From: Dimorphilus gyrociliatus
Taxonomy: Eukaryota; Annelida; Polychaeta; Dinophilidae
Assembly: GCA_904063045.1 (NCBI GenBank)
Contig: CAJFCJ010000096.1
Location: 1-64,000, forward strand
Direction of reading: 5' to 3'
DNA length: 64,000 nt
In this document: positions 1 through 8,104 of the stretch, one piece after another
How the letters are laid out: each line of letters starts with the position of its first letter
Numbering within the stretch: position 1 is the stretch's first letter
Translations under genes and position numbers: made by a program
Notes under the pieces: generated by a model
What the model was told of the DNA's origin: nothing
What the model saw: the letters and a program-made list of their open reading frames with translations, nothing else
The model's database searches: none

Positions 1-258
1 GATCTAACTGAAAATCAATGTATGCTAATTGGAAATCTTTTGAAAGTTTGTTCTAAAATAGAAGCAATCAGTTTGTGTGGCAATAGGAATATGAGAAGTG
101 GATTATCAAAGATTTTTCTTGAACTTGCTCATTCATCAAATACTTTTAAAAAAATATATTTGACTTGGTGTAATGTAACTGAAGATCAATCAACATTTAT
201 TGTAAATATACTAAAAAATTATCCAAGAATAGATTGTTATCCAAAAATTAAACTTTAA
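1..258 (+). CDS. 3' end of an LRR (RNI-type) gene, truncated by the window edge
   Basis: The frame is open from base 1 and stops at 258, so this is the C-terminal 85 residues of a longer protein. It carries the same repeat as the LRR genes at 4397-6112 and 17148-19286: an IGNLLKxCSKIEAISL segment, then a NRNMRxGL segment, then a WCNVTEDQST segment, about 57 residues per unit. That length fits two ribonuclease-inhibitor-type LRRs of 28-29 residues. Such repeats serve as recognition or scaffold surfaces in NLR and related cytosolic proteins. The N-terminal domain lies outside the window, so whether it is NACHT, TRIM or LRR-only cannot be told. The repeat decays near the end (KNYPRIDCYPKIKL), as expected of a C-terminal cap. 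Confidence 0.75.
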   Translation, partial: DLTENQCMLIGNLLKVCSKIEAISLCGNRNMRSGLSKIFLELAHSSNTFKKIYLTWCNVTEDQSTFIVNILKNYPRIDCYPKIKL

Positions 259-1091
259 AAGAATGAAATATGTTTATTGGAAGAATATGATAGAATTATG
301 GGATATGTCAAGATACTCTCTCTTCCCATCATTCCTCAAAAAAAGAGGGAAGCAATGACCAGAAAAACCAGTCTGGAATTTTGTCTCTAAGAGAATTTTT
401 TCATTGCTTTGGCTGTGAGTCACATTATTCCGGACAATGGTTTGGGGACTAATATTTTTGCTACTTTTGTATTTGATGTACTTATCCTATCCCCATTCCA
501 GCATACAGTATTTGATAGCAAGTCCAGATTTTTGTTTATAAGTTGGTAGGAGCATTTTTAAATTTTCTCCCATAGTTCATCTTCTGATGTGAATTGTGCG
601 CCATCATACACCAAACTTTTAGTCAGGTGCCACACATTTTCTATTGGGCTGAGATCAGGGTCAATTGATTCGATGTATGCTGTTCACCCTGAATGGAAAA
701 TTAATTTTGTTGAAAAAAATTTCAGTTTAAGATGTCTTTTTAAACGCAAAACCGGATGTAATTCAGATGTAAGGTTAATTTGGACTTATGGCCAAATAAA
801 GAAAAAAACAATGAAATTTTCACAAATATGATAATTTTCATAAATAAAACTCTTTCTTTATGAAAATTTAGACAAAAAACAAATTTAAAACAAAGATAAC
901 ATTTTTGGGGTGTTTTAAAAATTGGCCCATCCAAATTTACGGTGTCCAGGTATTATAACTTGAAAAAATAGTTTTTAGTTTTTACACGTAGAATTCTTTC
1001 TGTAACATTTCAATTGTATAGCTGTACTGTATGTATTTAAATAGTTCTTCTCTTTTGTTCAGAAACCCTGAACAACCCTGTTCAACTTAGT
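259..1091. other. Intergenic stretch with a Tc1-like relic
   Basis: No gene is visible apart from a short Tc1-like transposase relic on the minus strand, described separately. The open frames here are short and show no domain features. Confidence 0.5.
555..670 (-). pseudogene. Tc1-like transposase relic (DDE end)
   Basis: On the minus strand a short stretch reads DPDLSPIENVWHLTKSL, the signature around the third catalytic acidic residue of Tc1/mariner transposases (usual form SPDLNPIENxW). It continues for about 25 residues to DELWEKI and then meets a stop. The upstream catalytic aspartates are not present in frame. The sequence differs from the Tc1 copies at 3090-3512 and 12211-13089, so it comes from another Tc1 family. 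It is a dead fragment with no host function visible. Confidence 0.65.
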
Positions 1092-1574
1092 TTATTTTCC
1101 GAGTTCAAAAAATCTGGATACGCCACATCTACTTGCACAGACTCCAGTTAGGCCAGATGCTATACAAGCAGCATAACATATTTTTTTCAAATTGTCCTCA
1201 TTTTTCAACTAAAAAATAACACAGATAGCAAGTGAGTCCTTTCTAAATTTTAACATTTGACTTACCAGTTTCAATGTAGACAATTTAATGGTTCTTGGTG
1301 TATTGCAAGTTGAACCAGCATTTGCTCTGCTTCCATCAATTCCAGCCATTACAAACTCACAAATAACAGCTGTTTCCAAACTATCCAAATCATCGCTCTT
1401 TCATCGAAATAAATGTTATTATTAAAAAGAGAAAGTTGGATAGAACAAACTATTAATACTAACACCTCTCTTGACCAATTCGTCCCCTTCTTCTCTCAGC
1501 AGATCAAGTAAAGAGGAACTTTGGCATACTTGCAAAACCAGTGCAATAACAACAATTGCTGATACAAATTTCAT
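1092..1574 (-). CDS. Small secreted cysteine-containing protein, three exons
   Basis: Three exons join cleanly in phase 0: 1574-1464, 1397-1266 and 1208-1092, giving 119 residues. Exon 1 starts at an ATG and encodes a signal peptide (MKFVSAIVVIALVLQVCQSS). Exon 2 reads through an AVICEFVMAG segment to a GTAAGT donor at 1265. Exon 3 follows a TTTTTTAG acceptor, reads KKICYAACIASGLTGVC and ASRCGV, and ends in TAA. The mature protein has several cysteines clustered in exon 3, suggesting a disulfide-stabilised helical secreted peptide. I do not recognise the family. Signal peptide, splice sites, phase and stop all agree, which is why I trust the model although each exon alone is short. The exon 1 donor (GTTAGT) is the least certain join. 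Confidence 0.65.
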
Positions 1575-2216
1575 GTCTTCTTCTTGAAGATTCTAACTTC
1601 TAAATTGTAGGAAATGATCATTTTTACAGAAGGCTCTTCCCTTTATATACATTTATGATTTAAATGAAAAGCTTTTTAGCTTAAAAGCTTATCCAACCAG
1701 TTTCTGGTCTATATTTAAAACATTGACATATATACAGGATAAATAGTTTACCAGATTATTTATAAATAAGCATTGAATTCAGTTTATCATTTAATCTACA
1801 AAATTGTGAAAATAACAAAAATAAACTAGTTAAGCATGACTGCTTTGAAAAAAGTCCAAATAATGCATACCTAAACCACAAATACGGCAAATTCAACAGC
1901 CCTCAAAACTATTTTAGTAAATTAGCTTTCGATATACAAAACAGAACAACGGCAAAGGACTATTGAAACAAGTTTTGGCATTACTTTTTCTTCCAGATGA
2001 AGCTATTCTAAACAGTTTTTACATGCTAAAAGAGGAGGTCTTTGAGAGAAATGAATTTTTGGATTTTTTTCCAATACATTGAAAGTACTTGGATTAAGCA
2101 TTCAATTTGGACAGCAGATTGTTGGTCTGTATTTGGTCTTGCCATCAAGACCAACACTCCTTGGGACGTTTTTTCCCATACTCACTGTGTCAAATCAATC
2201 ACAATATTTTTGGGTT
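1575..2216. other. Intergenic, nothing recognised
   Basis: AT-rich sequence upstream of the secreted-protein gene and before the first MITE. No coding, RNA or repeat feature could be supported; it should include the promoter of the minus-strand gene, but no element is clear. Confidence 0.4.
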
Positions 2217-2225
2217 GTTCTCCAT

Positions 2226-2430
2226 GGGACCGGTCGAAAACTTCCATAAAAGAAATATTTGAAAGTTAGATTTCAGCCTGGGAAATGGTTAGGAGGAATA
2301 AGATAACTGTTGATATGTTCTTAGGAGGGTCCCATCTAAGGGTTAGGGGTATTCAAAAAGGTTAGGCAAAAACAAGGGCTGGGTTAGGGTTAGGGTAAAA
2401 CCATAGATATATGGCCGTTCTACCACATCC
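2226..2430 (+). mobile_element. MITE copy 1, with 9-bp target duplication
   Basis: A 205-bp non-autonomous element. It begins GGGACCGGTCGAAAAC and ends GGCCGTTCTACCACATCC, which are degenerate inverted repeats of each other. It is flanked by a perfect 9-bp direct repeat, GTTCTCCAT, at 2217-2225 and 2431-2439. Copies 2 (29647-29853) and 3 (46740-46946) share the interior, including a GGGTTAGGGTTAGGG stretch. This copy is the most diverged at its left end. The TSD length fits Mutator-like or Merlin superfamilies. Confidence 0.9.
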
Positions 2431-2439
2431 GTTCTCCAT

Positions 2440-2784
2440 CTAAAAGTTTTAGTATTTTTTTAAAATTATAGATATATTTGTACCACTTCAGACAGAACAT
2501 TTTTTAAAAATTTAAATGGATGTTATTGAAAACACCCACAGTTTTGTGGTTTACCCAAAATAACTTCAAAATGGGCGTTTTTAATTGCTCCCGATTAAAG
2601 TGTTAAAGAAACCCGATTATTATTGATTTGTTTGGTCATGTTGGTAAAAAGCACATATTTAGATATGAATAATAGATGGACAGAAAATGTCCTAGAAAGA
2701 AGAGAAAACATTCATGAAATGCCAAAATAATCTATTATTATTATAATATTATATTCATATATAAATTTATATATACTGTATATA
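2440..2784. other. Intergenic, nothing recognised
   Basis: AT-rich sequence between the MITE target duplication and the inverted repeat of the Tc1 element. No gene is visible. Confidence 0.4.
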
Positions 2785-3512
2785 CAGTATAGACAAAAGT
2801 CCCTAGCCCCAGTTTAGATATTAAGCTATACAAAACAACTACTTTGATTTGGCAATAATAATCATTAATATGTATAAACTAATATTCTTTATCAAAAAAT
2901 TGTTTTTCTTTTATAAAATCCAGTTTTAGTAATTATACCTCGAAAAAAAGGGAGTTGTTAAAAATGAGTCACCATCTATTTTATCAAATATTTTACATAA
3001 AATTTACCTTAGGACACTGTTTTACAATTTATATATATGAACTATTATAACATTTTATAAAAATATAGTAATAATACTTTTAAACTTTTTTAATACTTAG
3101 TATGACCAGCCTTATTGAAAAGACACTGCTGTAGCCTCTTTCTAAAACTATTAAGCCATTTTTCAACATATTCAGTTGGAATATTGTCAAATTCTTGCTG
3201 TGTTGCCCTCCTTAGATCATCTACATTTGTGCATGTATGTTTATCAGCCCTTCCTTTTATGTATGACCATAAATTTTCAATAGGATTTAGGTCAGGACTC
3301 TGGGCTGGCCAGTCTTCCATGTTTCTTATGTTCTTTTTATTTAGATACCTTAAGATACTCCTAGATGTATGGCATGGAGCACCATCCTGCATGAATACAT
3401 GATCTCTATTGTAATTCTCTAGAAAAGATTTATCAAGAATTTCTTGATATTTTTCTGAATTTAAATTGCTTTTATATAAATGTATACCGAAAGTGCTACA
3501 AGAAGAAGGCAA
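2785..3512 (-). mobile_element. Tc1-like element, 3' part with transposase C-terminal fragment and terminal repeat
   Basis: The minus-strand frame 3512-3090 (140 residues) is the C-terminal part of a Tc1 transposase. It has HVFMQDGAPCHTS (second catalytic Asp) and SPDLNPIENLWSYIKGR (third acidic residue, DD34E spacing). The first Asp and the DNA-binding domain are missing, so it is truncated. The terminal inverted repeat CAGTATAGACAAAAGTCCC begins at 2785 next to a TA dinucleotide, the usual Tc1 target. The same terminus closes the element at 12211-13140, so the two are one family. The frame still reads to its stop, so the fragment is fairly young. Confidence 0.85.
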
Positions 3513-4370
3513 CCAGCTTGATAAGTAACTATTAGACTAAAACAAAAAATAGAAATTTATAAAATAAAACAAGACAAAATAATTAATTAAGCTTATATGG
3601 ATTTTTTTGGCGCACCTTTTTGCCTCTTTTTTTAAGATAAATAAACAAAAAAACTATATGAGTGTATTCTACTAGTACAGTTCTATATATATATTCCAGT
3701 GACAAGATATTTACTGCACTATGAGTAAAGGGAACCTTTGTATTCGGACCAATATCATAACTATTCTTCTTTTACTGGGTCATTTATTATTATGAACTCC
3801 AAGAATATCAATAATTTTTGTACATCAATCCAACAATTTTGTGATGGAATCAATCATTGTACATATGTTATGAAAGCCATTTTTTTGACAACAGCTCGGA
3901 GAAACAATCCTTTACATTCAGGCTCTTCGATAGCTAAAAATTTTAATAATAGAACCTTTCATAAAGCTATTAAATATAAATATAGTAATTCATTTAATAC
4001 TTTAAAGAAAATACAATAAATTGAAAGTGTTGTCAGCACCTCCTGACACTACCTCTCTACACAACTAAAGTCCATGTTTTAGGAATACCCTTTTATATTT
4101 CTAAATATAGAAAAAATTGAGAAAAAAAATCAATTTACCATTTCAAAATGGCCGCCAATCAACGTTTCAGGAATGAAGATTACTCTACATGTGGAAGTTG
4201 TTTGGTATCTTGAGTAGGATTTTATTCTGAAAGTGCTTCCTAGTAAATAACCATGCTGTTTTATATAAACTCAAAAACTGTCAATTGTAAAATATTTTAG
4301 AAGGACTGCAAAAAATCTTAAACATTTTTAAGATTCATTATTTACATAATTGTTTTTTGAAGAACAGAGT
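3513..4370. other. Intergenic with an LDLa relic
   Basis: No gene could be supported except the short LDLa-like relic near 3795-3870, listed separately. The rest is AT-rich and without repeats that I recognise. Confidence 0.4.
3795..3870 (+). pseudogene. LDL-receptor class A repeat relic
   Basis: In the plus strand a short stretch reads NFCTSIQQFCDGINHC. This matches the YCISVQNICDGINHC core of the LDLa repeats in receptors A and B. The acidic calcium-binding end (DDELDC) is lost and no flanking exon is seen. It looks like a stray fragment of a receptor paralogue; chance is unlikely given the match over about 16 residues. Confidence 0.5.
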
Positions 4371-4396
4371 TGATTGATTGAAATTTTTCTAAAACA

Positions 4397-6112
4397 TTGT
4401 TCACCATTGAGGCAATAAGTCTATCTGGGAAAAGAGAGATGAGCAAGGGATTATTGAATATTTGTGAAGGACTTCAAATGTCATCGAATACTCTTAAATG
4501 TCTTAATTTTAATAGATGTAATTTAAATGAAGATCAAAGTGAACAAATTGGAAATTTGCTAAAACATTGTTCTGCAATAGAAACCATAAATCTGTCTGAG
4601 AATGAAGAGATGGGTAAAGGAATATCAAATATTTGTGAAGGACTTCAAATGTCATCAAACAATTTGAAGAATCTGGATTTAAAGCTATGTAATTTAAATG
4701 AAGATCAAAGTGCACAAATTGGAAATTTGCTAAAACATTATTCTGCAATAGAAACAATAAATCTGTCAGAGAATAAAGAAATGGGTAAGGGAATATTGGA
4801 TATTTGTGAAGGCCTTCAAACATCATCAAAAACTTTAAAAAGTCTTAATTTTAATAGGTGTAATTTAAATGAGGATCAAAGTGCACAAATTGGAAATTTG
4901 CTGAAAAATTGTACTGCAATAGAAACTATAAATCTGTTGAGGAGTGACTTTGCTAAAGGAATATTGAAAATTTGTGAAGGACTTCAAATGTCATCAAACA
5001 CTTTAAAGAATTTGGATTTAAGTTTATGTTATTTAAATGAAGAACAAAGTACACAGATTGGAAATTTGCTAAAACATTGTTCTAGAATTGAAGCAATAAG
5101 TCTGTCTGAGAATAGACAGATGGGTAAGGGAGTATTAAACATTTGTGAAGGACTTCGAATGTCTGCAAATACTTTAAAGAGTCTTAATTTTAATAGGTGT
5201 AATATAACTGAAGATCAAAGTACACAAATTGGAAATTTGCTGAAAAATTGTACTGCAATAGAAACAGTAAATCTATTAGGGAATAGGTTGGGTAATGGAA
5301 TGTTGAATGTTTGTGAAGGACTTCAATTATCATCAAACAGTTTGAAGAATCTGGATTTAAGTTTATGCCAATTGAATGAAGAACAATGCACACAGCTTGA
5401 AAATGTACTAAAGAATTGTTATAGAATTGAAAGAATAGGTCTTTTTGTGTACAGAAATACGAGTAACGAAATAATGAACATTTTTGAAAGACTTCAAATA
5501 TCATCAGATACATTAAAGAATCTTAACTTAAATAGATATAATTTAAATGAAGATGAAAGTACACAGATTGGAAATTGGCTAAAACATTACTCCAGAATAG
5601 AATCTATAGATCTATCTAAGAATAGAGAGATGGGTAGGGGAATATTGAATATTTGTGAAGGACTTCAAATGTCATCAAACACTTTAAAGAGTCTTAATTT
5701 TAATATGTGTAATTTAGATGAAGATCAAAGTATACAGGTTGGAAATTTACTAAAAAATTGTTCTAGAATTGAAGCAATAAGTCTGTCCTGCAACAGACAA
5801 ATGGGTAAGGGACTTTTCAATATTTGTGAAGGACTTCAAATGTCATCAAATACTTTAAAGAGTCTTCATTTAAATGGATGTATTTTAAATGAAGATCAAA
5901 GTATACAGGTTGGAAATTTGTTAAAACATTGTTGCAAAATAGAAACAATGTATCTTTTGTGGAATAGACAGATGGGTAAAGGAATAATAAATATTTGTGA
6001 AGGACTTCGAATGTCATCAAATACTTTTAAGAATCTTAATTTAAAAAGGTGTAATTTAATTAAACCTCAAAATACGCAAATTGGAAATTTGCTGAAACTT
6101 TTTTCTGAATAG
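4397..6112 (+). CDS. Ten-repeat LRR (RNI-type) reading frame, 5' end broken
   Basis: A 571-residue frame made of ten 57-residue units, each with a NEDQSTQIGNLLKHCSxIE core, an ENREMGKGILNICEGLQ segment and a SSNTLKSLNFNRCNL segment. This is the ribonuclease-inhibitor type of LRR seen in NLR proteins. No signal peptide, membrane segment or other domain is present. The first ATG falls inside a repeat: just upstream (4371-4396) the DNA still resembles the end of the preceding unit (CTAAAACATTGTTC) but is shifted by one base. The ORF is therefore a 5'-truncated or frameshifted gene, or an LRR exon whose N-terminal domain is elsewhere. It shares its repeat with 1-258 and with the TRIM-LRR gene at 17148-19286. 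Confidence 0.75.
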   Translation: MFTIEAISLSGKREMSKGLLNICEGLQMSSNTLKCLNFNRCNLNEDQSEQIGNLLKHCSAIETINLSENEEMGKGISNICEGLQMSSNNLKNLDLKLCNLNEDQSAQIGNLLKHYSAIETINLSENKEMGKGILDICEGLQTSSKTLKSLNFNRCNLNEDQSAQIGNLLKNCTAIETINLLRSDFAKGILKICEGLQMSSNTLKNLDLSLCYLNEEQSTQIGNLLKHCSRIEAISLSENRQMGKGVLNICEGLRMSANTLKSLNFNRCNITEDQSTQIGNLLKNCTAIETVNLLGNRLGNGMLNVCEGLQLSSNSLKNLDLSLCQLNEEQCTQLENVLKNCYRIERIGLFVYRNTSNEIMNIFERLQISSDTLKNLNLNRYNLNEDESTQIGNWLKHYSRIESIDLSKNREMGRGILNICEGLQMSSNTLKSLNFNMCNLDEDQSIQVGNLLKNCSRIEAISLSCNRQMGKGLFNICEGLQMSSNTLKSLHLNGCILNEDQSIQVGNLLKHCCKIETMYLLWNRQMGKGIINICEGLRMSSNTFKNLNLKRCNLIKPQNTQIGNLLKLFSE

Positions 6113-6793
6113 AACCAATAGATCTATCTGTCAAGGGGTTGAGTGTGAATATGTAATAATTCTATTATTGAAGTTTTGAATGAATTGTTTGGCCATAAAT
6201 GTATAAACTGTTCTCTTGATTAGATAGAGTTATATTTCTTTAATTAATTTGAACCAAGTGCTTTTTGCAAGATTTAATAGAGATAAATATAACTATGCTT
6301 TCTTGTGGATTATTGAAGTACAATATTCGATTTAAAGTACTATCTTCAATTTTTCAACTAAGTCAATATATTTCATAAATGAAATTGAATAGTTGGAAAA
6401 AAATTATTAATAACTTTCTACCTGATGAACTCTGCAGAGAGACATTTGTGAAAATAGGGAAAGGAATTTAATCTTTATAACAAACTCAAAACATCAGTCG
6501 TATCTGATAAATAAACTTGAATAGTTTAAAAATCAACATGCTGGCTTGTGGTAGTATCATACATTATTGAAATTATAATATTAATCCATTGTTCAGCAAA
6601 TTTAAAAGTATAATTGTAGCATTTTACATAGTTTGAGTATGGAAAATCTAAGATCACAGATGAAGCTGAGTTTCAATCAACTCTTACTTTTGAATGATGG
6701 TTTGTCAACCTCCTGTCTGAAAATTGTACATTGTTTCTTTTTTTCTTGATTAGCTAGACTAAATATGGCATTTTTACTTCTTTCAATCAAATT
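6113..6793. other. Intergenic, nothing recognised
   Basis: Stretch between the LRR frame and the caspase gene, which end towards each other. No coding or repeat structure could be supported; it should hold both 3' untranslated regions. Confidence 0.4.
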
Positions 6794-7761
6794 TCACATA
6801 AAATAAAATCCTTTAGCAGACCCAGAGAATGAGGGAATCTGACTTAGCGACGCATAGTGACAATGACTCATTATATAGAATACATGATCAATGATTGTAA
6901 ACAGTGATGATGTGTGGGCTCTTTTTTCCATTGCACATATAAAGGCTCTGATAAATCTGCTTCCAGACCTTTCACCAGATAGACCTGCATATCCTTCAAA
7001 AAGACATTACTCTATCATAAGTGATTATCTGTTAGGATATCCATACCTTGAATTGTTGAATAGATTTGTAAGGTATCTCCGCCAGGAATTGCGTGTTCAG
7101 AAATGTATCTTTTTTTGCATATTTTCCCAGACTGTCTATTAGTTCTCAATTCATTTTCATGTTCAAACTCTTTGAAAACAGCTTCACATTCTTTTGTTTC
7201 TTTTTTATGGAAAACATAACCTGCAAAAACGTTTTTGAACAGTATTTAAATAGAAACTGGTACCATACTCATTACCTCCTAGACAAGTATTGAAAAAAAA
7301 TATTTTCGGTTTTAAGTCCAGCTCTGTACAGTTGGAAGAACTAAACTTATTAATTAAATCAGCATAGGCAAAAAAATCATTTGATTCTCTCCTTTTCTTT
7401 TGATTAGGTTTTAAATAAAACCCATTTTCATCTCCATGTGCCATTGTAAAGAATATTAATCCTCCAAACTTTTTCAATTTTTTTTTTAGTTTTTTCAAAA
7501 GTGCTTGAAACGTATCAATGTCAAGGTCATCCCAATGTTCAGTGGAATATTTCGTCTCAAAAGCTTGTTTAACAATTTGATTATGAATTGTTATGTTGAA
7601 TTTATTTATAGATTCAATGTTAAACAAGTTTTTTACGAGATGATTTTGTCAGTTCTCTAAACAATTTTTGTAAATTTTTAACATCAATCTTGCTTTCTTG
7701 TCGCCTATTCTTCTTAGTTTCACTATAATAAATGCTTATGTTATTGAACATGTTAGAACAG
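6794..7761 (-). CDS. Caspase catalytic domain (p20 and p10), intron-split, with one frame break
   Basis: Read on the minus strand. 7761-7276 is p20: ISIYYSETKKN, KIDVKNLQKLFREL, then FFTMAHGDENG (catalytic His) and FFFNTCLGG (catalytic Cys, where caspases usually have QACRG). A 55-bp intron (7275-7221) is followed by 7220-7047, which encodes IPGGDTLQIYSTIQG, the start of p10 (usually YSTVPGY). After an intron at 7046-6985, 6984-6794 encodes GSRFIRAFICAMEKRA and PSFSGSAKGFYFM, matching the p10 GSWFI and final strand. Both catalytic residues are kept, so protease activity is plausible. A single-base frame shift near 7630, in an A run, separates the first 40 residues from the rest; it could be sequence error, a missed splice or decay. 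The domain follows the NACHT exons closely on the same strand, so it may be the C-terminal domain of that gene. Confidence 0.8.
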
Positions 7762-8104
7762 CTGTTTTAAAAAACTACAAATATCCTGAAAGATCAATTC
7801 TATCATCTCTAAATGTGCATATTTAACTTTCTAGAAGAGCTAACCCTAACATTACAATATGTAGAGAAGTGAACCTACTAAGTTTTTATGTTCAGTATTA
7901 TAACTTTGATAATCTTTCCTCTGGTGTCATAGATGGTCTGCAATGAAATAAAAAGAATGAATTAAGTAATAAAGTGTGTTTGAAGATTTTGCACTGATTC
8001 ACATAAAAGTGGCCACTAAGATTTTGGCTATTATTTATAATGTGTCAATGTGACAATGTTTAGAAATAAACCAATGCAAATCTTCTATATAATTTCTCTC
8101 TGTT
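7762..8104 (-). other. Possible linker exon between NACHT and caspase parts
   Basis: A good acceptor (TTTCATTGCAG) on the minus strand near 7940 is followed by a short open stretch reading PSMTPEERLSK, then a possible GT. This could join the NACHT exons to the caspase exon at 7761. The donor after the NACHT frame (AAG then GTCTAA) is poor and the phases do not all agree, so a separate caspase gene remains equally possible. Confidence 0.3.

Noticed and set aside
740-934. Minus-strand 64-residue frame
   Set aside because: Low-complexity, Phe-rich translation of AT-rich DNA with no feature.
2042-2269. 75-residue frame ending in the MITE
   Set aside because: No start context, domain or splice support; its last codons are MITE sequence.
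2378-2398. GGGTTAGGGTTAGGG as an interstitial telomere repeat
   Set aside because: It is only two to three units and lies inside every MITE copy, so it is part of the element.
4509-6020. Minus-strand frames opposite the LRR gene at 4397-6112 (and plus-strand frames opposite 17148-19286 and 61557-64000)
   Set aside because: They are periodic shadows of the LRR repeats and encode no known feature of their own.
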